40,431 bases of DNA, taken from the NCBI RefSeq assembly GCF_000422425.1, contig NZ_AULT01000054.1:1-40431 (forward strand). The letters run 5' to 3'. Below are positions 15,831 through 25,124 of the stretch, piece after piece. Position 1 is the first letter of the stretch. Every line of letters begins with the position of its first letter. This stretch comes from Oceanospirillum beijerinckii DSM 7166. Its GTDB lineage: Bacteria; Pseudomonadota; Gammaproteobacteria; Pseudomonadales; Halomonadaceae. Below the pieces are notes generated by a model. The model was not told the DNA's origin. It did no database searches and worked only from the letters and a program-made list of their open reading frames with translations. The position numbers and the translations under genes are program-made.

Positions 15831-17599
15831 GGTGTTACCTCCTGTTTTGCAAAAGGCTGGAAGGGGTAGCCTTCATCAGCCAAACTCCAGTTATAAAACT
15901 CGATCAGATTAAGACGTAAGCCGTGAATAACACCACTGACTACCGTCAAGACAAAATTCAGCAGGTGGCCTGTCAGCAGAATCAGAAGATGCAATAATAG
16001 CCCGATACCGGGCAGCGCATTGCCCACATCGGCGGCCAACTGATTAAAGGTGATCGCCAGAGAAGCACTGGCAAGGCCGAGAGCAAACAGGCGCAGATAG
16101 CTGAGTACATCGCCAAAAATTTTAGTCACGTTGGTGAGTGCCAGCAGGCCAGACAGTATCCGGCTGACACTGAACTCGTTGGCCGGTGTGGAAAACAGCA
16201 GCACCATCAGCAGGCCCACTGTAAATATAAACCAGTGCAGCAGGTTAAAGCCCATAAGCCAGCCCATCAGCGCGGAGAAAACCGCAATAGCCCAGCCGAC
16301 AGAGGAGAGACTTTGATGGTTACCCCGCCTGACCCAGGCCATCAATAGATTGGCCAGTACCAGGTGTAAGGCTCCTATGGTGATAGAGAGCGCCATCATG
16401 GTGTCAAAATCGTTCAAGTCGAGCAGCTTCATATTCCCGAGCAGTGATACAGGGGCTGATGCACCGAAGTAGCTGCCCACCAGTATGCCCCAGAACACAC
16501 CGGCTCCGGTCAGGGCTGCGCCCATAAGACGCAGGCGTCGGCCTGTTTCACTGCTGCCCATCGCCTGCCATTTCCAGGCGATGACCGCCCCAAACAGCAG
16601 GGAGTAGCCCGCATCCGACATGATGATGGCGAAGAAACTGACAAAAGAGAAAAACACCACACGGGAGGGGTCCCAGCTGCGATAGTTGGGTGTTTGGAAA
16701 AAGCTCACCACTTCCTGACCACCACCGTATACTTCCGGGTTATCGAGTAAAGTTGGTGGGTTCTCATCATCCCGTGGGGCTTCTTCCAGCAATACCAGTC
16801 CTTGCTCAGTGGCAAAGGCTTCCAGTTGTGGCAGATCCCGTTCAGCAATCCAGCCCTGTAAGGCAAACACCTCACCATAATCACGGGTTTTGGTCGAGAT
16901 CTCATCCAGCAAGGCCTGGTCTTCTGTTCTGGCAACACTGTGCTGAAGCAGATAGATCCAACGGGTCAAGGCTTCCCGTTCACCGTCGGCAGCCTCTAAC
17001 TGAATTTCAGTCTCTTCCAGCTGCTCTTTCAGTTGGCTAAGAGGAACGTAGCCGGTATGAGTGCGTGGCACCGGCATAACAGTGCTATCGGGTTCCTCAG
17101 ACGCAATGACAACGATATAGGTGTGACGGTTATCCCGGTGTACCTGCATCCAGGGAAGATGTGAGTGCTCAACATCCTGCATCTTGTAATTGGGCACCAG
17201 ATAGAACCAGAGTTTATGATGGTTCAGATCAGATAGTTCAGGTAGGGTAAATTCACCCCAGGGTTCGAGATCCTTAATACGTTTATCAAGAAAATCCCGT
17301 TTTTCACTCAACCGGATACGATGCTGACGGTTATGATCCACCTGCTTCAGCACAGTATCCAGGTTTAGCTGATCCGCCCGGGTCACCTGACGCCTTTTCT
17401 GTGGACTGCTGAGCAGGTACTGAAGAGAGCGTTTCAGCAGCTCAGGATTGGTTTCTTCCACATCCGCACTGGGTTTGGTGACCGCATCCGCTAACGGGAT
17501 AACATGCAGCAGTCCCAGGGATTGCAGGGCATCCAGGATTGAGGTTTTATCATGACTCAGCCCCACGATAGAGGCTTTTTTAAGCTGGAGGATACTCAT
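15818..17599 (-). CDS. atpI: V/A-type ATPase membrane subunit I (stator, a-like)
   Basis: The 593-residue protein has the two halves of subunit I: a soluble N-terminal half (1 to about 310) with long helices that contact the peripheral stalks, and a membrane half with about eight helices from VVFFSFVSFFAIIMSDAGYSLLFG onward. The membrane part contains the family's DAGYS/YG segment, the FGDVLSYLRLFALGLASASLA stretch with the arginine that faces the rotor ring (SYLRLFALG), and HGLRLNLIEFYNW near the end. It forms the ion channel path with the K ring. The ATG at 17599 overlaps the stop of subunit D (ATGA), and its 3' end carries the ribosome binding site for K. Confidence 0.94.
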   Translation of the reverse strand: MSILQLKKASIVGLSHDKTSILDALQSLGLLHVIPLADAVTKPSADVEETNPELLKRSLQYLLSSPQKRRQVTRADQLNLDTVLKQVDHNRQHRIRLSEKRDFLDKRIKDLEPWGEFTLPELSDLNHHKLWFYLVPNYKMQDVEHSHLPWMQVHRDNRHTYIVVIASEEPDSTVMPVPRTHTGYVPLSQLKEQLEETEIQLEAADGEREALTRWIYLLQHSVARTEDQALLDEISTKTRDYGEVFALQGWIAERDLPQLEAFATEQGLVLLEEAPRDDENPPTLLDNPEVYGGGQEVVSFFQTPNYRSWDPSRVVFFSFVSFFAIIMSDAGYSLLFGAVIAWKWQAMGSSETGRRLRLMGAALTGAGVFWGILVGSYFGASAPVSLLGNMKLLDLNDFDTMMALSITIGALHLVLANLLMAWVRRGNHQSLSSVGWAIAVFSALMGWLMGFNLLHWFIFTVGLLMVLLFSTPANEFSVSRILSGLLALTNVTKIFGDVLSYLRLFALGLASASLAITFNQLAADVGNALPGIGLLLHLLILLTGHLLNFVLTVVSGVIHGLRLNLIEFYNWSLADEGYPFQPFAKQEVTPWTT

Positions 17600-18201
17600 G
17601 CAATACCTGCCTTCAGCCGTTTGTTCTTGGCAATTTTGGAGGTGACTACCCCGGCCCGCTCAGAGTCGGACAGAGCAATACGGATTTTACGGATGTTTTT
17701 CTCTGCCTGAGGAATCAGTACTTTATCAAACAGATTCAGGCGTTGGGTTGTTTTGCGCAGGCCGACATCCAGCAGCTCTAGCCGCTTATTCAGAATCTGT
17801 TGAGTCAGTTGCAGTTCAACACTCTCTTTCAGCAGGTCGACCATAGGATCAAGCCAGTGTTCGGTCGCTAATGTTGAGTAGGGCTGCACTTTAAGGGAGA
17901 CACTTTCCAGCTCTGGTAAGCGAATACCCACAAGGTTGATCTGGCGTAGGGAGAAATGCTCGATTGTCACCAGCTGGTCTACATTGCCCTGATAGTTGGA
18001 CAACATCGGTAGTTGCTCCCTGACCCGCTGGCGGATCGTTTCCAGCGAGTGCTCCAGTTCGGTCAGTGTCCTGCGTGATTGTGCCCGTTCGGCCAACAAT
18101 TGTTTCCGCTTCAGATCAAGGGCAGGAACAAACTTCCGGTATGCCTTGACCTTGCGGCCCTCCTTGTTAAGGGTGCTTTTATTTAGTGCCAGCTTACCCA
18201 C
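17596..18201 (-). CDS. atpD: V/A-type ATPase central-shaft subunit D
   Basis: The 201-residue protein is the rotating central shaft. It has the usual pattern: a basic N terminus (KLALNKSTLNKEGRKVKAYRKFVPALDLKRKQLL), a long first helix, a middle domain (LVGIRLPELESVSL), and a second long helix ending with LNLFDKVLIPQAEKNIRKIRIALSDSERAG, which matches the C-terminal block of D subunits. The start is GTG at 18201 with a good AGGAG six to seven bases upstream. It overlaps the subunit I start by four bases and lies 13 bases after subunit B. No subunit F, which normally binds D, is visible in the operon. Confidence 0.93.
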   Translation of the reverse strand: MGKLALNKSTLNKEGRKVKAYRKFVPALDLKRKQLLAERAQSRRTLTELEHSLETIRQRVREQLPMLSNYQGNVDQLVTIEHFSLRQINLVGIRLPELESVSLKVQPYSTLATEHWLDPMVDLLKESVELQLTQQILNKRLELLDVGLRKTTQRLNLFDKVLIPQAEKNIRKIRIALSDSERAGVVTSKIAKNKRLKAGIA

Positions 18202-18214
18202 GCGTTAACTCCTG

Positions 18215-19594
18215 TCAGACGTTTTCCGGAGAGTGGTCAGTTACGCTTGCTTTGGGAAAGTATTTATCGATCAAGTGCTGCTTCATCAGCAACTCTTCTT
18301 CCTTAAAGCATTGAGCCAAAATAGACCAGCCGGTATCCAGTGCCTCTTCCAGAGGCATGCTGACCTCAATATCCATAAAGGTTTGCTGGAACAGGTGACC
18401 AAACTTTAATACCCGCTCATCAAACTCGCTGAGTTCAAAGGACATCGCCTGCTTCTGTTCCGCATCCTGTGAGGCTGCATAAAAACGGATCAGGGTGTTC
18501 ATAATCTGGCTGTGATCTTCACGGGTTACTTTACCAATCACGTGCTGTTTCAGGCGGGATAGAGAACCAAACGGGTCGATAACGCCATTGTGCAGATAGA
18601 ACTGCCCTTCGGTGATATAGCCGGTATTATCCGGTACCGGGTGAGTGACATCATCACCCGGCATGGTCGTTACCGACAAAATCGTTACCGAACCTGCGCC
18701 CTTGTAATCACAGGCCTTTTCATAACGACGGGCCAGCTGGGAGTAGAGATCACCAATATAACCCCTGTTAGAGGGTACGTGCTCCATGGAGATGCCGACC
18801 TCTTTTAACGCATCGGCATAAGCGGTCATATCGGTCAGCAATACCAATACCCGTTTGCCTTCATTTACTGCATAGCGCTCTGCCACAGCCAGCGCCATAT
18901 CCGGTACCAGCAGCGCCTCAACCGTAGGGTCAGAACCCTGATGCACAAACATTACGGTACGGGCTGAAGCTCCGGCTTCCTCAAAGGTACGCTTAAAGAA
19001 ATGGTAGTCATCAAAAATCAGACCGATACCACCAAACACCACAATATCCGCATCGGCCTGGGCACCAATTCGAGCTAATAGCTGGTTATAGGGCTCTCCG
19101 GCAACCGAGAAAATAGGGATCTTCTGGCTTTCAACCAGACAGTTGAAAACATCAATCATAGGTACATCGGTGCGAATCATATGAGATGCGAGAATACGTC
19201 GTGCGGGGTTAACCGTTGGACCATCAATCTCAATACGGGGTTCATCAGTCAGGGCCGGGCCACCATCAATAGGTTGACCTGTGCCAGAAAAGGTACGACC
19301 CAAAATATTCGGTGAGAAAGTCACCTCCATAGGGCGCCCCAGAAATCGTACGACTGAATGGGTTGATAAGCCTTTTGTGCCGGAAAAAACCTGCAGCGAG
19401 ATCTCTTCGCCATCCAGCAGGATGACCTGAGCGGAGCGGGGGAGAATAGCCTGGTCTTCATCCCGGCTTTCGATTAGCGCAAGATCACCAAAGCTGATTT
19501 GAGATGAGCCGGTGTCAGAGGTAGGAACATGAACTTTGACGATATCGCCAACAATTTCAAGAATTCGGGAATAACGAATCAAAAGCTGGGACAC
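18215..19594 (-). CDS. atpB: V/A-type ATPase subunit B (non-catalytic head subunit)
   Basis: The 459-residue protein is the B subunit that alternates with A in the hexameric head. It lacks a P-loop: the corresponding place reads SVAGEPYNQLLARIGAQ. Conserved B features are GTKGLSTHSVVRFLGRPMEV, ILGRTFSGTGQPIDGGP, NPARRILASHMIRTDVPMIDVFN, VLLTDMTAYADALKE and PSNRGYIGDLYSQLARRYE; the RG of the last motif includes the arginine expected to reach the catalytic site. The start is GTG at 19594, preceded by CAGGAGGTAGTC, a strong ribosome binding site. It is the first gene of the operon; the 281 bases before it are AT-rich and should hold the promoter, but no box pair is convincing. Confidence 0.96.
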   Translation of the reverse strand: MSQLLIRYSRILEIVGDIVKVHVPTSDTGSSQISFGDLALIESRDEDQAILPRSAQVILLDGEEISLQVFSGTKGLSTHSVVRFLGRPMEVTFSPNILGRTFSGTGQPIDGGPALTDEPRIEIDGPTVNPARRILASHMIRTDVPMIDVFNCLVESQKIPIFSVAGEPYNQLLARIGAQADADIVVFGGIGLIFDDYHFFKRTFEEAGASARTVMFVHQGSDPTVEALLVPDMALAVAERYAVNEGKRVLVLLTDMTAYADALKEVGISMEHVPSNRGYIGDLYSQLARRYEKACDYKGAGSVTILSVTTMPGDDVTHPVPDNTGYITEGQFYLHNGVIDPFGSLSRLKQHVIGKVTREDHSQIMNTLIRFYAASQDAEQKQAMSFELSEFDERVLKFGHLFQQTFMDIEVSMPLEEALDTGWSILAQCFKEEELLMKQHLIDKYFPKASVTDHSPENV

Positions 19595-19803
19595 GACTAC
19601 CTCCTGGTACTGTCATCCGTTTAAAAGTCTGCTTAAGCCATTCACCATAGCACAGCTTAAAAAAGTAACCCTTATCAGGAATACCTTAAAATATTTATGC
19701 TTATCATGCCTCTGTCGGGAAATAGTGTAAACAATGAAATAGTAATATTATGTTGCAGATGCGAAGATTGATGATTGGGGGGATTCAGGCAATCTGTATT
19801 GGT

Positions 19804-19849
19804 GCCAAGCTTGATCTAGAACAATGACCTTTATCAGACCAAGCTTGGC
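19804..19849. repeat. Perfect 10-base inverted repeat (GCCAAGCTTG / CAAGCTTGGC)
   Basis: GCCAAGCTTG at 19804-19813 and CAAGCTTGGC at 19840-19849 are exact reverse complements 26 bases apart, and each arm holds the palindrome AAGCTT. They lie between the chemoreceptor stop (19876) and the start of the ATPase operon on the same strand. It could be a terminator for the chemoreceptor gene or a two-site operator; no T tract follows on the minus strand. Confidence 0.6.
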
Positions 19850-19875
19850 TTGTTACAACTCAGGCGTATTCGATC

Positions 19876-21831
19876 TTAAATCGAGTTCGCTACCTGTTTC
19901 ATCTGTTCGCCTGCATAGGCAATCTGCTGGCTCTGTTCACGGATATCATCGGTTTCACCCTTTAGAATACCCACGGCATGAGCCAGTTGACTCATGTTTT
20001 TATTGACCTCATCCATGGTCGCCTGTTGCTCTTCGGTTGCGCTGGCGATCTGTAGGTTTTTCTGTTCCAGCTGAGTTACCGCTTGTTGGATATCGCCCAG
20101 AGCACGCTCCGCTTCCTGTGAACGGGTGACGGTCTGCTGAGCCTCAATAGCGCCTTTGTCCATAGTCGCCACGGCACTATTGATCAGCTGTTGTAGGCCT
20201 TCAATCACACTTTGAGTTTTCTCAGTGGACTGACGGGTTTGCTCGGATAGGGTACGAACTTCATCGGCTACTACGGCAAAGCCTCTGCCATGCTCACCAG
20301 CGCGGGCGGCTTCAATGGCAGCGTTCAGTGCCAGCAGGTTGGTCTGTTCGGCGATACTGGTGATGCTGGATAGTACTTCTCCGATTTGTTCGCTGGATTG
20401 ATGCAGTTGTTTCAGTTCATCAGCAGCCTCGCCAATATGAGTGGACAGAGCGCTGACTTGTTTCTGGTTATCAATGATGGCCTGATAACCCAGTTTTGCC
20501 TGCTCTTTCACTTTTACGCTTTCATCGGATGCCATTTGAGCGCTACGGGCAACTTCATCAAAGGTAGCCGTCAGCTGATCAGCGGCTACAGCAACCTGAT
20601 CCATCTCTCTGGATTGGCTATCGATCTGTCGTACAAGTGTGCTACCGGTACTTTCCAGGCGGGAGGCTTGACTATTAAGGCTATCTGCCACGGACTTCAT
20701 GGTGTGAACTGAGTTGCTGAGCTTCTCCATAAAGGCGTTAAAGTTCCGGGTGACAGCCTGTATTTCCAGCGGGCCTTCAGCTGTCAGGCGGGCTTCAACG
20801 CCGTTATCATTCTGAGCTACCTGCGCCATGGCCCGTGCAAGTGCACGAATGGGTTTAGCCAGATGCAGGCTGGAAGCAATAACCAGAATAATAACCATGA
20901 CCAGAGTTGTCAGCATGGCGATGATCAACAGGCGGGACAGATTGTTAGCCGAGGCGTACAGATCAGCAGAGGGAACTGATATACCAAAGGTCCAGCCTGG
21001 CGTGCTGGGGATTTGAGAGTAAATCATGGTGACCGGTTCTTTCTGAATATTCAGAATTTCACCCACGCCGGATTCTCCTGATACCATTTTTCTACCGTAA
21101 GCATCCAGACCCGTAAAGCCATGTTTATCTGCATCGGTGACATTGACGCTCATCCTGGCTTTGGCCGAGGGGTGAGCAATGATCAGGCCCGTGCCATCAA
21201 TAATCCAGCCGTAGCTGCTATCGGTCAGGCTGGAAGCTGCCGCAATCTCGCTTAATACATCCAGAGTGATGGTAATTGCCAGAATTCCTGAGATCTGGCC
21301 TTGCTGATCTTTGACAATATGAGCTATCACCGAAATAGGTAATTGAGTCGCTTTGGAGATAACAGGGTTGGTCATCAGTTGCTGCTGTTTACCTGCCAGT
21401 AATGTTTGTACATAACCCCTTTGGCTTAGGTTTGCCTGTCCAGTTTTTCCACCTGCGCTGATGTAGGTGGCGTTACCATCCAGACCAACAAAAAACATCA
21501 TTTCGGCGCTGGGTAAGGCTGTCAGGTTGTCCCGCATCCAGGGGATCAGTTGACCCTGGCGTTTAGGGCTGGCAAGCATGTCATTGGTCGCTAAAATAGC
21601 GACATCTTCCTGCAGGCCATGCAAAATAGCACCAATTTCAGCACTCTTGGCACTATTCAGCTTCTGTCCGGAAGTGAGAATCTGCTGCGAAGTATCCTGT
21701 TTGATCTCCTGATAAAGCCAGACGGTCAGTGCTGTCATAATAATCAGGATGGGTAGTAGCACAGTGAGCATCATGCGGGTAACCAGCGAGGTGCCCTGTG
21801 CTGAGGAAAGCGCATTTCCATTTGGGCTCAT
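19876..21831 (-). CDS. Methyl-accepting chemotaxis protein with dCache-type sensor domain
   Basis: The protein has about 651 residues. It has a first membrane helix near residues 17-40, a periplasmic dCache-like sensor to about 300 (with [24 protein letters not shown] and [19 protein letters not shown], typical of dCache domains that bind amino acids or organic acids), a second helix ([21 protein letters not shown]), a HAMP domain, and a cytoplasmic signalling domain with the conserved hairpin tip [34 protein letters not shown]. There is no C-terminal tethering pentapeptide for CheR/CheB. Of two near starts I prefer the ATG at 21831, because the CGGAG motif lies directly against the ATG at 21840, too close, but nine bases from the second. 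The ligand is not predictable. Confidence 0.93.
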   Translation of the reverse strand: MSPNGNALSSAQGTSLVTRMMLTVLLPILIIMTALTVWLYQEIKQDTSQQILTSGQKLNSAKSAEIGAILHGLQEDVAILATNDMLASPKRQGQLIPWMRDNLTALPSAEMMFFVGLDGNATYISAGGKTGQANLSQRGYVQTLLAGKQQQLMTNPVISKATQLPISVIAHIVKDQQGQISGILAITITLDVLSEIAAASSLTDSSYGWIIDGTGLIIAHPSAKARMSVNVTDADKHGFTGLDAYGRKMVSGESGVGEILNIQKEPVTMIYSQIPSTPGWTFGISVPSADLYASANNLSRLLIIAMLTTLVMVIILVIASSLHLAKPIRALARAMAQVAQNDNGVEARLTAEGPLEIQAVTRNFNAFMEKLSNSVHTMKSVADSLNSQASRLESTGSTLVRQIDSQSREMDQVAVAADQLTATFDEVARSAQMASDESVKVKEQAKLGYQAIIDNQKQVSALSTHIGEAADELKQLHQSSEQIGEVLSSITSIAEQTNLLALNAAIEAARAGEHGRGFAVVADEVRTLSEQTRQSTEKTQSVIEGLQQLINSAVATMDKGAIEAQQTVTRSQEAERALGDIQQAVTQLEQKNLQIASATEEQQATMDEVNKNMSQLAHAVGILKGETDDIREQSQQIAYAGEQMKQVANSI

Positions 21832-21886
21832 ATATTTCATCTCCGTGATATTGGCCGGGTGGCCAAGAACTCCTGCGACTCAGCTC

Positions 21887-21912
21887 TGGTCATTATAATT
21901 ATTGTTTGACCA
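21887..21912 (-). promoter_or_regulatory. Possible promoter/operator of the chemoreceptor gene
   Basis: On the minus strand a perfect TATAAT (21897-21892) lies about 60 bases before the chemoreceptor start, inside an inverted repeat TGGTCA-N14-TGACCA (21887-21892 and 21907-21912). No good -35 box. The rest of the 21841-22213 gap is AT-rich with no gene I can support, ending in the hairpin at 22166-22194. Confidence 0.35.
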
Positions 21913-22165
21913 TTGTTGCGTGTCTGTTGGCGTTTCTATCAATCCGATAATTGCGGTGCCAACTATCCTGATACAGTGGGTTCTCGACGAACACCGGAGT
22001 AGGCATGCAGTGCCTGTCTAAGTTGATTTTTAATTACCTAAATCATAATAAAATAATGTTTTACATAGTAAATTCTCTTTTAGTGTTAATCCCTTAATCT
22101 TTCATGGGGTTGTCATAATCAGCGCCAATGTTTTAGCTGCTGAACGATAGAATGGTTAACAATAG

Positions 22166-22194
22166 GCTGTTTAACGAGTAAGCCGTTAAACAGC
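22166..22194 (-). terminator. Hairpin after the methyltransferase gene, likely terminator
   Basis: GCTGTTTAACG (22166-22176) and CGTTAAACAGC (22184-22194) form a perfect 11-base-pair stem with a 7-base loop, 20 bases past the methyltransferase stop on the minus strand. The T tract after it is poor (CCTATTGTTAACC). Confidence 0.5.
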
Positions 22195-22213
22195 AGTCCG
22201 TCAACGGGCGGCC

Positions 22214-23086
22214 TTATCGCTTAATCAGCACTGCCTGCACGATAGATATTTTGCTATCGGCCAGATTCTGTTGAATATTTTTTCCCATAGCCAGGAATTG
22301 TTCGCCAAATACCAGTAGCGGGCTCAGTGGTGAGCGCTTTTGGGTATCGCCTTGTTGGCTTTTACCGGCTTCCCGTTGGGTATGTTTATTGCGCCATTGC
22401 AGTGCGGAGTCGGTAATATCGTCCCACATCACAACATCAAATCCTGCTTGAGCCAGCTGGTGTTGGAAGCTTTCACCGTCGGGTAAGTGGCTTAGGGAGT
22501 CGCTGCTGGCCCAAGGCACGGGCAGCTGCAGTGGCTCTGGATTGCTACCGGCAATCACTTCATGCAGCAGCAGCTTACCACCCGGTTTTAGTACGCGATT
22601 AAGAGTCTCTAGCAGGCGATCTTTATCCGGAATATTCATTATGGTGTGCTGACTCCAGATTGCGTCCTGGCTGTTATCTGGCAGTTGATCCAGCTCACAG
22701 GCGTCGGCACAAATAGAGTGGATGCAACTGTAGCCCAGAATGTGGTTAATCTGCTGACAGGCAAAGGTAAAGCTGGGCGTGATATCCACGGCGGTGATAT
22801 GGGCATCCAGGGTATCGGCCAGTAAACGTGAGGCTCCGCCCAGACCTGAACCTATTTCCAGAATATGGCTTTCCGGTGTTAATGCGGCTTTTTCCAGTAA
22901 GCGCGTTGTTGCCTGGCGACCACCGATATGTAGCTGGTCAACCGGGGCCAGTAAAGCGCTATTAAGCTCACCGGATTGCATGCCTGCATTTTCCAGCGCG
23001 TCACTGATCCGTTGCCAGAGCTGGGTTTCGTCGCTGCCATTTTGATAATGGGCGGTGAGGGACGCTTGGCTGGTATTAGAAGTCAT
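22214..23086 (-). CDS. SAM-dependent class I methyltransferase, substrate unknown
   Basis: From ATG 23086, preceded by AAGAGG, the product has 290 residues. It has the class I Rossmann motifs: motif I ILEIGSGLGGASRLLAD, the acidic end of strand 2 (HITAVDITPSF), motif II/III around ADACELDQLPDNSQDAIWSQHTIMNI, and LNRVLKPGGKLLLHEVIAG after it. This places it with the UbiE / sarcosine-dimethylglycine methyltransferase-like group that acts on small molecules. The substrate is not evident. An upstream in-frame start at 23146 would add 20 residues and overlap a terminator hairpin, so it is rejected. It lies downstream of the acyl-CoA synthetase gene on the same strand, but that terminator (23134-23166) separates them, so it is probably transcribed apart or only by read-through. 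Confidence 0.85.
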   Translation of the reverse strand: MTSNTSQASLTAHYQNGSDETQLWQRISDALENAGMQSGELNSALLAPVDQLHIGGRQATTRLLEKAALTPESHILEIGSGLGGASRLLADTLDAHITAVDITPSFTFACQQINHILGYSCIHSICADACELDQLPDNSQDAIWSQHTIMNIPDKDRLLETLNRVLKPGGKLLLHEVIAGSNPEPLQLPVPWASSDSLSHLPDGESFQHQLAQAGFDVVMWDDITDSALQWRNKHTQREAGKSQQGDTQKRSPLSPLLVFGEQFLAMGKNIQQNLADSKISIVQAVLIKR

Positions 23087-23133
23087 AATCGCGGCCTCTT
23101 TGTGATTGCTGATTATAAATAGATGTAGGGCAT

Positions 23134-23166
23134 AAAAAAGCGGCAATGGGTTGGCATTGCCGCTTT
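23134..23166 (-). terminator. Rho-independent terminator of the acyl-CoA synthetase gene
   Basis: On the minus strand AAAGCGGCAATG (23166-23155) pairs with CATTGCCGCTTT (23148-23137) around a six-base loop, and TTTTTT follows directly. It is 70 bases past the acyl-CoA synthetase stop and 48 bases before the methyltransferase start. Confidence 0.88.
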
Positions 23167-23236
23167 GATCTCTTCAGACACTTCATCGGTGTTTGATACA
23201 GAAAAGAACGTATCAGGTAAAGGTAAGGCGATATCC

Positions 23237-24916
23237 TTACAGACCCAGCTCTTCTGTACTGATTTCACGCATCTTGAACTTCTGGATCTTACCGGTCACT
23301 GTCATTGGGAAATCACGGGTGATCTTGAAGTAGCGTGGAATCTTGAAGTGAGCGATCTTACCCTTACAAAATTCACGCAGTGCTTCTTCGCTCAGGTCTT
23401 TGCCTTCATGCAGAGAAACCCAGGCCATCACCTCTTCACCGTATTTCTGATCCGGTACACCGATCACCTGAACATCACTCACGTCTGGGTGGGTATACAG
23501 GAACTCTTCGATTTCACGTGGGTAGATGTTCTCACCGCCACGGATGATCATATCTTTGATACGGCCCGTGATCGCAACGTAACCTTCTTCATCCATCTCG
23601 GCCATATCACCGGTGTGCATCCAGCCGTTGTCGATAGATTTAGTGGTCGCTTCTTCGTTATTCCAGTAGCCCAGCATCACGCTGTAACCACGGGTACACA
23701 GTTCACCTTTCTCGCCACGCTCAACCACGCGACCGGTTTCAGGATCAACCAGCTTTACTTCCAGATGTGGGTGAATAGTACCTACGGTAGAAACACGTTT
23801 CTCGATCGGGGCGTCCATCTTGGTCTGGAAGCTAACCGGGCTGGTTTCTGTCATGCCGTAGCAGATGGTCACATCTTTCATGTTCATCTTGGCGATAACA
23901 TTCTTCATCACTTCGATTGGGCAGATGGAACCGGCCATAATACCGGTGCGCAGGGTGCTCAGGTCATAATCATTAAAGGTTGGGTGCTCCAGCTCGGCGA
24001 TAAACATGGTAGGTACGCCGTACAGTGCCGTGGCTTTTTCTTCTGCGACAGCTTGCAGGGTAGTGACCGGATCAAAGCCATCAGCCGGATAGATCATGGT
24101 TGCACCGTGAGTGACACAACCCAGGTTGCCCATTACCATGCCGAAGCAGTGGTACAGTGGTACAGGAATCACCAGGCGATCCTGATCGGTAAAGTCCATA
24201 CCGCGAGCAACAAAGTAGCCGTTGTTCAGGATATTGTGGTGACTCAGAGTTGCACCTTTAGGGGCACCAGTCGTACCTGAGGTGTACTGAATATTGATCG
24301 GATCATCAAACTGCAGAGTTGCTTGCTGATCGCGCAGCTCGGCATCGGTCGTCTGATCATGCATCGACATCAGATCAGACCAGGTCCACATACCTTCGGT
24401 GGCCAGATCTTCATCCAGACAGATCACACGCTTCAGCTCGGGCAGGCGCTCAGAGGTGAACTTAGCCGGAATCTGGCTGCGCAGTTCAGGGGCCAGTTCA
24501 CAGATGATGTTGACGTAGTGAGAGGCTTTAAACTCACCTTGTAGGATCAGCGTGCTGGTGCCAGATTGTTTCAAGGCGTATTCCAGCTCATGGGTACGGT
24601 AGCTCGGGTTTACGTTTACCAGAACTGCACCAATTTTTGCTGTCGCAAACTGAGTGATGCACCACTCTGCGTTGTTAGGCGACCACATACCTACGCGATC
24701 ACCTTTTTTAACGCCCATGTGCATTAAGGCTTTTGCACATTTGTCGACCTCTGCCTGCAGCTCTTTATAGGTGTAGCGCAGATTTTGGTGACGGGAGATC
24801 AATGCATCATTATCAGGATATTTGGCTACAGTTTCATCAAACATGTCACCAATGGTCATTCCGATAAGAGGCGTTTCGCTGATACCGCTTACATAGCTCA
24901 ATGCTTTTGTAGTCAT
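23237..24916 (-). CDS. AMP-forming acyl-CoA synthetase (fatty or branched short-chain acid)
   Basis: From ATG 24916, with AAGGTGG just upstream, the protein has 559 residues; a longer frame to 25051 is rejected because the added residues look random. It is an ANL-superfamily adenylating enzyme. The AMP/P-loop motif [11 protein letters not shown] is at 211-221, [11 protein letters not shown] is the A5-type motif, and [40 protein letters not shown] covers the A7-A8 hinge. The C-terminal catalytic lysine is K543 in [11 protein letters not shown]. It activates a carboxylic acid to acyl-CoA. Its place next to liuR suggests a branched or short-chain acid from amino-acid breakdown, but the sequence alone does not settle the substrate. 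No LiuR box lies directly before it. Confidence 0.92.
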   Translation of the reverse strand: MTTKALSYVSGISETPLIGMTIGDMFDETVAKYPDNDALISRHQNLRYTYKELQAEVDKCAKALMHMGVKKGDRVGMWSPNNAEWCITQFATAKIGAVLVNVNPSYRTHELEYALKQSGTSTLILQGEFKASHYVNIICELAPELRSQIPAKFTSERLPELKRVICLDEDLATEGMWTWSDLMSMHDQTTDAELRDQQATLQFDDPINIQYTSGTTGAPKGATLSHHNILNNGYFVARGMDFTDQDRLVIPVPLYHCFGMVMGNLGCVTHGATMIYPADGFDPVTTLQAVAEEKATALYGVPTMFIAELEHPTFNDYDLSTLRTGIMAGSICPIEVMKNVIAKMNMKDVTICYGMTETSPVSFQTKMDAPIEKRVSTVGTIHPHLEVKLVDPETGRVVERGEKGELCTRGYSVMLGYWNNEEATTKSIDNGWMHTGDMAEMDEEGYVAITGRIKDMIIRGGENIYPREIEEFLYTHPDVSDVQVIGVPDQKYGEEVMAWVSLHEGKDLSEEALREFCKGKIAHFKIPRYFKITRDFPMTVTGKIQKFKMREISTEELGL

Positions 24917-25124
24917 AACCCACCTTCTAGGTTGAACTTTTTTTGTTGTTTTCTCTGAAGCAATCCTGCTTCGTGATTTTGGGATTGTTTTTATTCTTGA
25001 CTCGTTGGAGCGTAATTCGGTGTATTCAGGCAGACAAGGTTCTTTTATCAAGAGCGGATTGATTAAGAACCCAATGATTTAAAAGCTATACAGTTAACAT
25101 GATCCTATTAAATAGCAGCAAGGC

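Noticed and set aside
23165-24280. Long plus-strand frame of 371 codons
   Set aside because: It is the exact antisense of the acyl-CoA synthetase gene, rich in histidine, threonine and phenylalanine as expected of a mirror frame of biased codons.
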